The translations under genes and the position numbers were made by a program. The notes under the pieces were generated by a model. That model ran no database searches, had not been told where the DNA came from, and saw only the letters and a list, made by a program, of their open reading frames with translations. DNA of 63,686 bases from NCBI RefSeq assembly GCF_040096055.1, contig NZ_JBBMFK010000023.1, positions 1-63,686 of the forward strand, written 5' to 3'. Positions 34,029 to 41,718 of the stretch are shown here, piece by piece. The stretch's first letter is position 1. The number at the start of each line of letters is the position of its first letter. Origin of the DNA: Pseudoflavonifractor intestinihominis (GTDB lineage: Bacteria > Bacillota > Clostridia > Oscillospirales > Oscillospiraceae).

Positions 34029-35433
34029 ATGGAAGTTGAATCCGTTGTTTCGGATATTCACACTGTTTCTTGTTTTGGTAGTTCTGTTTATTGGTGCCGG
34101 GATAGGACTATTCTATATCTTATTTTCTATCCCGGAGCCGGAGGGATTGAGTTTGGCTACTTGGCCGAATCGCTTTACTGACAATTTCTCGATATGGATG
34201 AAAAATGATAAAGGAACACTCCAGATAGAGGATATTGGATTGGAACGCTTGGACGAGTATGACCTGTGGCTACAGGTTATTGATGAAACTGGGCAGGAGG
34301 TGTTTTCCCACAACAAGCCAGAGAACTTTCCAGCAAAATATACTGCGTCTGAATTGATGGCCTTCAGCACAAGCGATTATGAGGACGGAAACACGGTTTT
34401 TGTCAGCAGCTTTGAAGAAAATGGGCAGACATGGAATTATCTGATTGGCTTTCCCTATGATGTAGGCAAATATATGTTGTACTACAACGGTGAAGTTATC
34501 GGGCGTCTTAAACCTGTATTTACCTTATCTTTGTTTGGTGTGATCTTTGCTGGGAGTGCGCTGTTTCTAATCTATGGCATTTGGCTCACACGTCAAACGG
34601 GAAAAATAGCCAAGGGAATTGGAAATATTTCACGCCGAGTTTATAACACCATCCCGGAAAAAGGAACTTTCGGCAGTGTCTATATGGCGCTGAACAAAAT
34701 GAATGAAGAAATCCGACATAGCGATCAGATCAAAGAGGAAACAGACCGTGTACGTCGGGAGTGGATTACGAACATCACTCATGATTTGAAAACCCCGCTT
34801 TCTCCTGTTAAAGGTTATGCGGAACTGCTTGCAGACGGAACCGATATTGATACCAAAACGGCGCAGGAATATGGCGCTATCATTTTGAAAAATGTAGATT
34901 ACGCCGAAAAACTGATGAATGACTTGAAGTTGACCTATCAACTGGAATCCGGCGCTTTTCCATTTCATCCGCAGCAGGTGCGACTGGTACGCTACTTGAA
35001 GGAGTTAGTGATTGACATTGCAAATGACCCGACTTTTTCTAACAGAGATATAGAGTTTGAAAGTGAAAGTAATCTTTCAGAGCTTACCGTTGCAATCGAC
35101 CCTGATTTATTCCGCCGCGCAGTAGGAAACCTTGTAGTCAATGCTCTCGTTCATAATCCACCAGATACAAAAGTAATCGTATCTGTTTCGGAAGATAAGC
35201 AGAAAGGCATTTGTATTACTGTTCGTGACAATGGCGTTGGTATAAAGGCGGCAGAGCAAGCCGAACTGTTTACACGGTACTACCGGGGGACAAACACAAA
35301 GGAAAAAACAGAGGGCAGCGGATTGGGCCTTGCGATTGCGAAGCAGATCATTGTCCTTCATGGAGGTGAGATAGCCGTTAAGAGCAAAATTGACGAGGGA
35401 ACTGAATTTTCAATCCGTCTCCCAGTGAATTAA
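34018..35433 (+). CDS. Sensor histidine kinase
   Basis: A 471-residue kinase with an N-terminal membrane helix (about 12-37), an extracytoplasmic domain of about 120 residues, a second helix (about 163-187) and a HAMP-like linker. The His box ITNITHDLKTPLSPVKGYAEL (near 257), N box VGNLVVNALVHN and G boxes DNGVGI / GSGLGLAIAKQI follow. Unlike the kinase of the first cargo block, it has a real external sensing domain. It is paired with the preceding regulator. Confidence 0.9.
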   Translation: MKNKWKLNPLFRIFTLFLVLVVLFIGAGIGLFYILFSIPEPEGLSLATWPNRFTDNFSIWMKNDKGTLQIEDIGLERLDEYDLWLQVIDETGQEVFSHNKPENFPAKYTASELMAFSTSDYEDGNTVFVSSFEENGQTWNYLIGFPYDVGKYMLYYNGEVIGRLKPVFTLSLFGVIFAGSALFLIYGIWLTRQTGKIAKGIGNISRRVYNTIPEKGTFGSVYMALNKMNEEIRHSDQIKEETDRVRREWITNITHDLKTPLSPVKGYAELLADGTDIDTKTAQEYGAIILKNVDYAEKLMNDLKLTYQLESGAFPFHPQQVRLVRYLKELVIDIANDPTFSNRDIEFESESNLSELTVAIDPDLFRRAVGNLVVNALVHNPPDTKVIVSVSEDKQKGICITVRDNGVGIKAAEQAELFTRYYRGTNTKEKTEGSGLGLAIAKQIIVLHGGEIAVKSKIDEGTEFSIRLPVN

Positions 35434-35451
35434 GATTAAATTAAGATACAG
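35430..35451 (+). promoter_or_regulatory. Direct-repeat box upstream of ABC operon
   Basis: TTAAGATTAAA followed immediately by TTAAGATACAG: two 11-bp direct repeats, one helical turn apart, as is usual for OmpR-family binding. The first overlaps the kinase stop codon. The position suggests activation of a promoter for the ABC genes by the regulator at 33324. Confidence 0.6.
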
Positions 35452-35467
35452 AAAAGTCAGACCTAAG

Positions 35468-35502
35468 ATGGGTGAGCTATGCTATAACCATAGTTCACCC
35501 AT
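35468..35502 (+). terminator. Hairpin between kinase gene and ABC operon
   Basis: ATGGGTGAGCTATG (468-481) and CATAGTTCACCCAT (489-502) form a long stem with one bulge, followed by TTCTTATT. It can end transcripts from the regulatory genes. It also overlaps the likely promoter region of the ABC genes. Confidence 0.6.
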
Positions 35503-35542
35503 TTCTTATTGGACTAAATTCAAAACGAACAGGAGGTTTGTT

Positions 35543-36445
35543 ATGAAGTTACAATTACAGCATTTGCGTAAGCAATACGGAGCCAAAACTGCTGTTGATG
35601 ATGTGAGCGTCAATTTAGAACCTGGTGTGTACGGATTGCTTGGCGCAAATGGGGCTGGCAAAACCACATTGATGCGGATGATTTGCGGCGTTCTGAAACC
35701 TACTTCCGGCAGTATCTGTCTGGACGGAAAAACAATTCAGACATTGGGCGAGCAGTATTACACACATCTGGGCTATATGCCACAGGACTTTGGCTTCTAT
35801 CCTGATTTTACGGCCCGCGAGTTTATGCTCTATATGGCCGCAGTAAAAGGGATGGATAAAAAAGCGGCAAAAGCCCGTACAGAGGAATTGTTAGAACTGG
35901 TAAACCTGCATGATGTAGCAGGCAAGAAAATTCGTTCGTATTCCGGCGGCATGAAACAGCGGTTGGGAATCGCGCAGGCAGAACTGAATGACCCCGACAT
36001 CCTGATTTTGGATGAACCGACTGCGGGCCTTGACCCTAAAGAAAGGGTTCGCTTCCGCAATATTATCTCCGACTTTGCCAAAGACAAAATTGTGATCCTG
36101 TCCACCCACATTGTTTCGGATGTTTCGTATATCGCAGATACCATTCTGATGATGAAGCAGGGGAAAATTTTGCTCCAAGGGCCGATGGAAACTGTTACGG
36201 AAAGTATGCGGGGCAAAGTGTGGGAGGTCATGGTGACTGAACGGGACGCTGCAAAATACAGCAGAAATCTTCGCGTTGTCAACCTGCATCACGAGGGCAA
36301 TCAAGTTCGACTGCGTATTGTAGAGGATGAGGCTCCTGCGCCAGATGCCCACAACGTCGAACCGAGCCTTGAAGATTTGTTCCTGTACCATTTTAGTGAA
36401 GATATGCAGAATGAAGGGAGTGAAAGCGATGAAATCTTTGGTTAA
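35543..36445 (+). CDS. ABC transporter ATP-binding protein
   Basis: A 300-residue ATPase with Walker A GANGAGKTT, signature YSGGMKQRLGIAQAEL, Walker B ILILDEPTAGLDP and switch His in LSTHIVSD. A C-terminal domain of about 80 residues follows. This DrrA/CcmA-like type pairs with ABC-2 permeases. The start ATG 35543 follows AGGAGG; further upstream starts lie inside the hairpin. It overlaps the permease gene by 17 bases. Confidence 0.9.
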   Translation: MKLQLQHLRKQYGAKTAVDDVSVNLEPGVYGLLGANGAGKTTLMRMICGVLKPTSGSICLDGKTIQTLGEQYYTHLGYMPQDFGFYPDFTAREFMLYMAAVKGMDKKAAKARTEELLELVNLHDVAGKKIRSYSGGMKQRLGIAQAELNDPDILILDEPTAGLDPKERVRFRNIISDFAKDKIVILSTHIVSDVSYIADTILMMKQGKILLQGPMETVTESMRGKVWEVMVTERDAAKYSRNLRVVNLHHEGNQVRLRIVEDEAPAPDAHNVEPSLEDLFLYHFSEDMQNEGSESDEIFG

Positions 36446-37661
36446 GTTTGAATTTCTGAAAATCCTGCGAAAAAAATCCACTCTGATCGTGATGGCTGTC
36501 AGCTTGCTCATAACGGCGGTTTTCTTCGTTATGCCGATCTTGCAGTTTCAGATTTACAATCAAGATGGAGTCCTGCGGGGGCTTGAAGGGATTGCATACG
36601 AAAAAGAGCAGTACGCCGAAATCTCTGTCCCTCTGACAAATGAGTACGTTACTGAACAAATTCGGGAAGTGCAGGAGCTTTTTGCTGATCCTGATAATAT
36701 AGGCTATGACGGAAATGAGGTATTTTTGATTGAAGATGCCTACTGGAACGGCATTGCCCCACGAGAAGATTTGCTCGCCTTGATTGCAAAAAATTATGCG
36801 GAGCCAAACGTAAGCGTGGGCTATAATGCGCTCCCGGACTTGGATATTTCTAACGGGACGGATTTCTATCAGGCAAGACAGGATAAAATTGAAACGATCC
36901 TGAACGATACGTCCAAAGATTTATCTGCCGAAGAAAAGGCGTATTGGCAGAATATGAACAGCCAAGTGAAAGAACCTTTTCAGTATGGCTATTTTGGAGG
37001 CTGGGAAGTCATTATTTCTGCCTTTGAGTTACTGATGTTTGCGATTTTGGCAATTTGCATTGTGATTGCACCTGTTTTCTCCGGCGAATATCAGTCTGGA
37101 ACAGATGCGGTCATCCTATCCGGGAAATACGGAAAGACCAAATTAACTACCGCAAAAATTTGGGCTGCTCTTTTGTTTGGTGTGCTGGCGTTTACACTCC
37201 ATGTTCTTGTCGCCCTTGCAATTCCCCTTACGGCATTTGGAGTTGACGGGTGGAACCTTCCTTTGCAGATCAATGGAACCACTGTTCCGTATCCGCTGAC
37301 GTTTTTGGAAGGAACACTCATCAATTTGGGTATCATCTATCTGGTACTGATTGCAATGATCGCCCTGACGCTTTTCCTGTCGGCCAGAATGAGAAGCCCC
37401 TATCAGGTACTGATTGTAATTATGCCGGTTTTGTTTATCCCCATGTTCCTCACCCCGAATGGAACCAGCGGCCTTTACAATCTGCTTGTTTTTCTGACCC
37501 CCTACCAGTCATTGAAACCGAACTTTGGATCGTATATATCTTATCAACTCGGTTCGGTTGTTCTGGACGCCTTTACAATGAGAGCTGTTTTGTATGTTGT
37601 CTTGGCGCTGATCCTGCTTCCCCTTGCCCGGATTGGCTTTAAGAAACATCAGGTTTCATAA
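36429..37661 (+). CDS. ABC-2 type permease
   Basis: A 410-residue membrane protein. The first helix is near residues 18-38 (LIVMAVSLLITAVFFVMPIL), followed by an extracytoplasmic domain of about 150 residues. Five further helices lie between about 195 and 405. This layout is common in exporters that remove or sense cell-envelope-active compounds. The start is inside the ATPase gene's end, with a GGGAGTG site. Confidence 0.82.
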   Translation: MKSLVKFEFLKILRKKSTLIVMAVSLLITAVFFVMPILQFQIYNQDGVLRGLEGIAYEKEQYAEISVPLTNEYVTEQIREVQELFADPDNIGYDGNEVFLIEDAYWNGIAPREDLLALIAKNYAEPNVSVGYNALPDLDISNGTDFYQARQDKIETILNDTSKDLSAEEKAYWQNMNSQVKEPFQYGYFGGWEVIISAFELLMFAILAICIVIAPVFSGEYQSGTDAVILSGKYGKTKLTTAKIWAALLFGVLAFTLHVLVALAIPLTAFGVDGWNLPLQINGTTVPYPLTFLEGTLINLGIIYLVLIAMIALTLFLSARMRSPYQVLIVIMPVLFIPMFLTPNGTSGLYNLLVFLTPYQSLKPNFGSYISYQLGSVVLDAFTMRAVLYVVLALILLPLARIGFKKHQVS

Positions 37662-37672
37662 GGAGGCGAAAG

Positions 37673-38038
37673 ATGAAAAGCAAAAAGTATATCACAATAG
37701 CTGTTGCCGTGGTTGTAATTATTATCGCAGCGATTATGATAATCCAACCCTATAATTGGTCTAAAAAGTCATTTGAAGCTGTTGTGCAGGAAACGGTAAC
37801 GCAGGCAGATGGAGAAATCCGGCTGATTGTGGAACGGACAACGGAAATTTACAGTAGCCCCATGAACTCTCTCGGTATCAGTGAGGAAACCAAATTGTTA
37901 AATGCCAGTGGAGAAGAAATTTCAGTTACTGACTTCAAACCGGGGGATGCTGTAAGCGTAACGCTGAAAGACTCTTTTACCGAAGAAACTCCATTTTATT
38001 ATCCAATAGTGTACGAGATCAAACTCATCGACCAGTAA
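37673..38038 (+). CDS. Small membrane-anchored extracytoplasmic protein
   Basis: A 121-residue protein with one N-terminal membrane helix (YITIAVAVVVIIIAAIMII) and an exposed C-terminal domain rich in beta strands, ending YPIVYEIKLIDQ. No lipobox cysteine is present. It follows the permease gene by 11 bases with an AGGAGG site. The fold may be an OB-type DUF3221-like domain, but I am not certain. It is probably an accessory of the ABC transporter or a ligand for the kinase's external domain. Confidence 0.65.
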   Translation: MKSKKYITIAVAVVVIIIAAIMIIQPYNWSKKSFEAVVQETVTQADGEIRLIVERTTEIYSSPMNSLGISEETKLLNASGEEISVTDFKPGDAVSVTLKDSFTEETPFYYPIVYEIKLIDQ

Positions 38039-38047
38039 ATAATTACA

Positions 38048-38536
38048 CCACTGCCGGGCGACGGCAAAAGAAAAAAAGCCGTCGTTCAGCAGGCAATCGC
38101 CATGCCCTAAATACACCTACGGCGGCTTTGACAAAATCAAGGCCGCCGTTCTCTTTGCCCTCAAACTGACGACGCCCTGACGCTGACAGGATCGGCGGCC
38201 CACGGAGGGAGCCGCCATAAAGCCAAAAGCGTTTCGACAAAATAAGACAGGGGTTGCACCGCCCCTAAAAAGCCTTTCCTCGGCAGCGGGGACAAGCGGC
38301 CATGAGTATGAACTATACCATGTAAATTATCTTCATATTGCTTTCACTTTCGCCCGGTGGGTCTATGACCTGCCGGGCGAAATTTGTTGTTTTCTGCGGC
38401 CTGTATCAGCGGCGAATAATTCTCTCAAAAAAATTTCAAAAAGGAGGCGTTTAGCGGGCCGCAGAACGATTTCCATTCGCTCTATGTGCGGAAAGGGAGG
38501 AACCCACCTAATCCCCCACAGAAAGGGGGTGAGAAG
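38048..38536 (+). ncRNA. Structured leader upstream of sigma-like gene, copy 2
   Basis: The same order of elements as 26246-26693: CGACGGC/GCCGTCG (059-084), GGCGGCTTTGA/TCAAGGCCGCC (121-147), the 30-base identical block with GGCGGC/GCCGCC (188-217), AAAGCGTTTCGACA, TATACCATGTAAAT (314-327) and the stem TTTCGCCCGG/CCGGGCGAAA (348-382) with a T-rich tail. Spacers between stems differ while stems are kept, a sign of structure rather than coding. No credible gene is seen. Confidence 0.5.
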
Positions 38537-38968
38537 ATGGAAACACCCAACCGCAAATTTGGCGAATGGGGCCAGTTTGACCGTTACTGCAAGCTGGTTC
38601 TCTACCATGAAGCCATTGACTATCTGCGGGAGATGCAGCGCCGCCGGGATATGGAAATATCTCTGGACGAGCTTTCCCCCGCGGACTGGGACAAGCTCTC
38701 GGTCAGGGACGACTATCCGTGTGAAAGCTATATCTTTCATTCCCACGGGTACGACCTGCGGATCGACAACGAGCTTGTAGCCGAAGCCTTTGCCGTACTG
38801 CCCCAGCAGGAACAGAGTATCTTAATCCTGCATTGTGTTATGGAGCTGAACGACGTGGAGATCGGCAGGCTCATGGGAATGTCCAAAAGCGCCGTACAGC
38901 GCCACAGGACAAAGACGCTGAAAGAACTGCGAGTGAAGCTGATGGCAATCATGCCGGAGGGAGGTTGA
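38537..38968 (+). CDS. Sigma-70-like factor (Tn916 Orf7-like), second copy
   Basis: A 143-residue paralogue of 26694-27128: CKLVLYHEAIDYLREMQRR near the start and a region 4 HTH (LPQQEQSILILHCVMELNDVEIGRLMGMSKSAVQRHRTKTL) at the end. The start ATG 38537 follows GAAAGGGGGTGAGAAG. The structured leader ends just upstream. Probably controls ICE genes together with the next protein. Confidence 0.8.
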   Translation: METPNRKFGEWGQFDRYCKLVLYHEAIDYLREMQRRRDMEISLDELSPADWDKLSVRDDYPCESYIFHSHGYDLRIDNELVAEAFAVLPQQEQSILILHCVMELNDVEIGRLMGMSKSAVQRHRTKTLKELRVKLMAIMPEGG

Positions 38969-38972
38969 GGAA

Positions 38973-39212
38973 ATGAAGCAGCCGAGCTATAAGGGCTTTG
39001 CCCCTTTGTCTGATGCTGTAATTGACGCAGCCTGCGCCGGTGACGTTGATGCGATTGACCGCATTCTGCGCCATTACGACGGGTACATAAACAAATTGTG
39101 TGTCCGAAAGTACATCGACGGAAGCGGCAATGTGCATTATGACGTGGACGAGTACATGAAGCGTCGATTGCAGATCAAGCTCATTCATTCCATCGTTGTC
39201 ACGATAGAGTGA
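38973..39212 (+). CDS. Small HTH protein paired with sigma-like factor, second copy
   Basis: A 79-residue paralogue of 27125-27364, sharing MKQP at the start and RHYDGYINKLC in the core. It follows the sigma-like gene by four bases with GAGGGAGG as ribosome site. The two sigma/HTH pairs differ by many substitutions, so they are old duplicates or separate arrivals. Confidence 0.78.
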   Translation: MKQPSYKGFAPLSDAVIDAACAGDVDAIDRILRHYDGYINKLCVRKYIDGSGNVHYDVDEYMKRRLQIKLIHSIVVTIE

Positions 39213-39312
39213 CGGAACCGGCCCCGGAAACGGAAATGTCTTTATTTCTTCCTTTCCACGTTTTCGCTGACCCGGAGGCCGCAGGCTGCACCTTGACAAA
39301 TATGCCCGCAAG

Positions 39313-39600
39313 ATAACGGCGGCGCATCATAGGACAGACGGACACGATCTGTCTGTGTTGAGCCAATCGGACGATGCGCCATGACGCCGTTTCAAGCCCG
39401 CAGGACGGGGCCACTGTAACGGGTGAGCGATAAACACCAGACCGTAAAACAGGTGTGGCAACCTGTGGGCGATGAAGCACAGGCAAGACAATGAGACTCC
39501 CGCGTTGAACGCCCTCACAGCATTGCGCGGCGCACCCATCAGCATGGGCCGGGGTGAAATTCCCGTGGAGCTGTGCCAACAGCCGTCCGTTTATAGTCCA
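39313..39600 (+). ncRNA. Candidate structured RNA upstream of DUF6870 and recombinase genes
   Basis: No supported gene between 39213 and 39651. A long nested stem is visible: AACGGCG (315-321) with CGCCGTT (385-391), enclosing GCGCATC (322-328) with GATGCGC (373-379), enclosing ACAGAC (334-339) with GTCTGT (351-356). Further on are the hairpin ACAGGT/ACCTGT (near 39450-39467), CCCAT/ATGGG (near 39536-39549) and a GGGGTGAAATTCCC segment. I do not recognise a known riboswitch; the cobalamin-type B12 box is absent. Boundaries are approximate. Confidence 0.45.
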
Positions 39601-39651
39601 TTTTTGGCAACAAACAATGCCGTCCTCTTTCAGTTCGGAAAGGAGGACACT

Positions 39652-39912
39652 GTGATTAGTAGTGACGCGCTGGCCCGTATGCGTCAGCAAAATATAAAGG
39701 AGATCAACAAGGACGACCTTGTGGACATCCGTTCTGTTGTCGTTGATACGTCCTTGCCACCTGAACAGCGCATGATGGACTATCTGGAAAAAATCAAAAA
39801 TCCCTACTGCTTTCGCTGTGGGGATGCGGTTGTTTCTATTCACTTTGCCGACAAGGGGAACAGTCTTGACAGCCTTCTCAAAAATTACTTTTTGGGGCTG
39901 AAAAGAAGCTGA
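39652..39912 (+). CDS. DUF6870-like small ICE protein
   Basis: An 86-residue protein with GTG start after AAAGGAGGACACT. It contains INKDDLVDIRSVVVDTSLPPEQR, then KNPYCFRCGDAVVSIHFADKGNSLDSLLKNYF. The CxxC and the pattern resemble DUF6870, a small family that precedes recombinase genes on ICEs; its role is unknown. It lies 56 bases upstream of the recombinase gene and probably shares its control. Confidence 0.6.
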   Translation: MISSDALARMRQQNIKEINKDDLVDIRSVVVDTSLPPEQRMMDYLEKIKNPYCFRCGDAVVSIHFADKGNSLDSLLKNYFLGLKRS

Positions 39913-39930
39913 TTTTCCCGTCTTTTTATG

Positions 39931-39953
39931 CTATAATCATATTGTGATTATAG
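39931..39953 (+). promoter_or_regulatory. Dyad operator overlapping the -10 box of the recombinase gene
   Basis: CTATAATCA (931-939), five bases, TGATTATAG (945-953): perfect 9-bp arms. The first arm contains the TATAAT -10 box (932-937). The recombinase start follows 15 bases later. A repressor bound here would block the promoter, giving simple control of excision and integration. Confidence 0.6.
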
Positions 39954-39968
39954 AGGATTGGAGGTATC

Positions 39969-41651
39969 GTGAAACGAGGCAGAAAATCTTCTAACAACAC
40001 ATTCACAGAGAACGGCAAAAAAATTTGGAAGTGCGGAAAATACAAACGGCTTTCCAAAGAGGACGGGCACGACGTAAGTTACAGCATTGAGAACCAAGAC
40101 GCCATACTGGACTACTATCTGTCCCAGCACCCGGAAATCCAAGTGGTAGGCGACTATCAGGACGATGGCCGGACGGGAACCGACAGCGACCGGGAGGATT
40201 TTCAAAGGCTTTTGTCCGACATCTACGCAAAAAAAATTAACTGTGTAATCGTCAAAGACCTTTCCCGATTGTCCAGAAATGACTATGAGTGCGGTCACTA
40301 TTTGGAATATGTGTTCGTTTCTCTGGATGTTCGTTTTATCTCCGTAGAGCTTCCAGCACTGGACAGCTACTTGCGGCCCGAAGAAATCAGCAGCATTGCC
40401 ACCAAGATGCAAAGCTACATGAACGACCAGCATTGCTACCAGACATCAATCAAAATCCGCAGCGTTTTGGATATGAAGCGCAGCCAAGGACAGTTTATCG
40501 GAGCTTTCGCCCCGTATGGGTATCTGAAAGACCCGAACGACTACCATAAGCTGATCGTCAATCCTGAAACCGCCCCTGTTGTGCAGGACATTTTCAGATG
40601 GTATGTATATGAGGGCATGAACAAAAACGCGATTGCAAGAAAACTGATTGATTTAGGTATTCCAAGCCCCACAGCCTATAAGCAACAGTTGGGATTGAAC
40701 TATCACAATCCCCATGCGCAGACAGGCAAGGTCTATTGGAGCGACCGCACCATTGTGAATATGCTGAAAAACCCGACGTATTTAGGCCACATGGTACAAG
40801 GACGGCACCAAGTAAAAAGCTATAAGGTTCATACCATTGTCCCGATCCCGGAGGAAGATTGGTTCTGGGTGGAAAACACCCATGAGGCCATTATCGACCA
40901 AGAAACCTATGACCGGGCGCAGGAACTTTTGGAACGGAATGTGCGTACTTCCCCGAAAGCAAAAACGGTGTACCTGTTCTCCGGCTTTCTCCGCTGTGGA
41001 GATTGCAAGCGAGGCATGACGCGCCGGACTTCCAAGGGGTACATTTATTATAGCTGTAAAACGTACATTATGAAGAACAGAGGTTTATGCACCAGCCACA
41101 CCATCCGGGACGAACTTGTGGAGCAGGTAGTCTTTGAAACCGTTAAAAAACAGATTGCCCTCTGTGAAACCCTTGCACAAATTATTGATGAAATCAACCA
41201 AGCCCCCGTAGTGCGTAATCAATCAACGAGGATCGAGAAGCAGCTTAAAACCAAAGAGCAGGAACTTCATAAGGTGACAAACCTTTGTGATAGCCTGTAT
41301 ATCGACTGGAAAAGCGGCGACTTGACGCGGGAGGAATACCACCGCATGAAAGCGAAGTTTGAAGAACAGGCCGAAGAAATCCGACAGACGATTGCTAATC
41401 TTCAAGAGGAACAGACCTTTGTTTCAAACGGTATTACTTCCGACGACCCGTACCTGCAAACTTTTTTGAAGTACAAGAACATCGACCATTTAGAGCGCGG
41501 TATTGTTGTTGCCTTGATTAAACAGATTAACATTTACGAGGGAAAACAAATTGATGTAGAATTTAACTTTGCAGACCAGCACCAACGGATTTTGGACTTT
41601 ATCGAAGCGAACCATCCGAAGTTGAGTGTTGTCAGGACGGAGGCCGTCTAA
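39969..41651 (+). CDS. Large serine recombinase (ICE integrase, TndX/TnpX type)
   Basis: A 560-residue protein. The resolvase-type catalytic domain has the nucleophile Ser29 in YKRLSKEDG and VIVKDLSRLSRND near residue 97. A recombinase domain (YGYLKDPNDYHKLIVNPETA), a zinc ribbon (FLRCGDCKRGMTRR…CKTY) and a coiled-coil region follow. Length and order are those of TndX/TnpX-type enzymes that integrate and excise Tn5397-, Tn4451- and CTn-like elements. GTG start after GGAGG. It is the last gene of the ICE arm, 54 bases from the junction with the ABC gene. Confidence 0.93.
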   Translation: MKRGRKSSNNTFTENGKKIWKCGKYKRLSKEDGHDVSYSIENQDAILDYYLSQHPEIQVVGDYQDDGRTGTDSDREDFQRLLSDIYAKKINCVIVKDLSRLSRNDYECGHYLEYVFVSLDVRFISVELPALDSYLRPEEISSIATKMQSYMNDQHCYQTSIKIRSVLDMKRSQGQFIGAFAPYGYLKDPNDYHKLIVNPETAPVVQDIFRWYVYEGMNKNAIARKLIDLGIPSPTAYKQQLGLNYHNPHAQTGKVYWSDRTIVNMLKNPTYLGHMVQGRHQVKSYKVHTIVPIPEEDWFWVENTHEAIIDQETYDRAQELLERNVRTSPKAKTVYLFSGFLRCGDCKRGMTRRTSKGYIYYSCKTYIMKNRGLCTSHTIRDELVEQVVFETVKKQIALCETLAQIIDEINQAPVVRNQSTRIEKQLKTKEQELHKVTNLCDSLYIDWKSGDLTREEYHRMKAKFEEQAEEIRQTIANLQEEQTFVSNGITSDDPYLQTFLKYKNIDHLERGIVVALIKQINIYEGKQIDVEFNFADQHQRILDFIEANHPKLSVVRTEAV

Positions 41652-41704
41652 CCAGCGGCTTTCCTCTCCTGATTTTTCAGGCGCAAAGTTGTGTATAAAA
41701 GAAC

Positions 41705-41718
41705 GAGGCTGTAGCCTC
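41705..41718. other. Candidate attachment site at the ICE junction
   Basis: GAGGCTGTAGCCTC is a perfect dyad around a central GT, the type of site at which serine recombinases exchange strands. On one side is the recombinase gene; on the other the ABC transporter reading frame, which is normal up to DEATA and then changes. The exact crossover dinucleotide is inferred. Confidence 0.6.

Larger units (their letters stand above)
80..41711. mobile_element. Tn1549-like ICE, transfer arm
   Basis: It runs from the maff2 breakpoint to the recombinase-proximal junction in the ABC gene. It holds the mating-pore genes, topoisomerase, antirestriction protein, relaxase/MobC, two cargo blocks, two sigma/HTH modules and the integrase. 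It lacks VirD4, PcfB, ParAB and the Rep-like gene, which are exactly the functions found at 49.5-55.9 kb. Boundaries at both ends are read from interrupted genes. Confidence 0.75.

Noticed and set aside
39313..39600. Cobalamin or other known riboswitch
   Set aside because: The GGGGTGAAATTCCC and GCCACTG pieces recalled a B12 riboswitch, but the AGCCAGGAGACC-type B12 box is absent and the downstream genes are unrelated to cobalamin.
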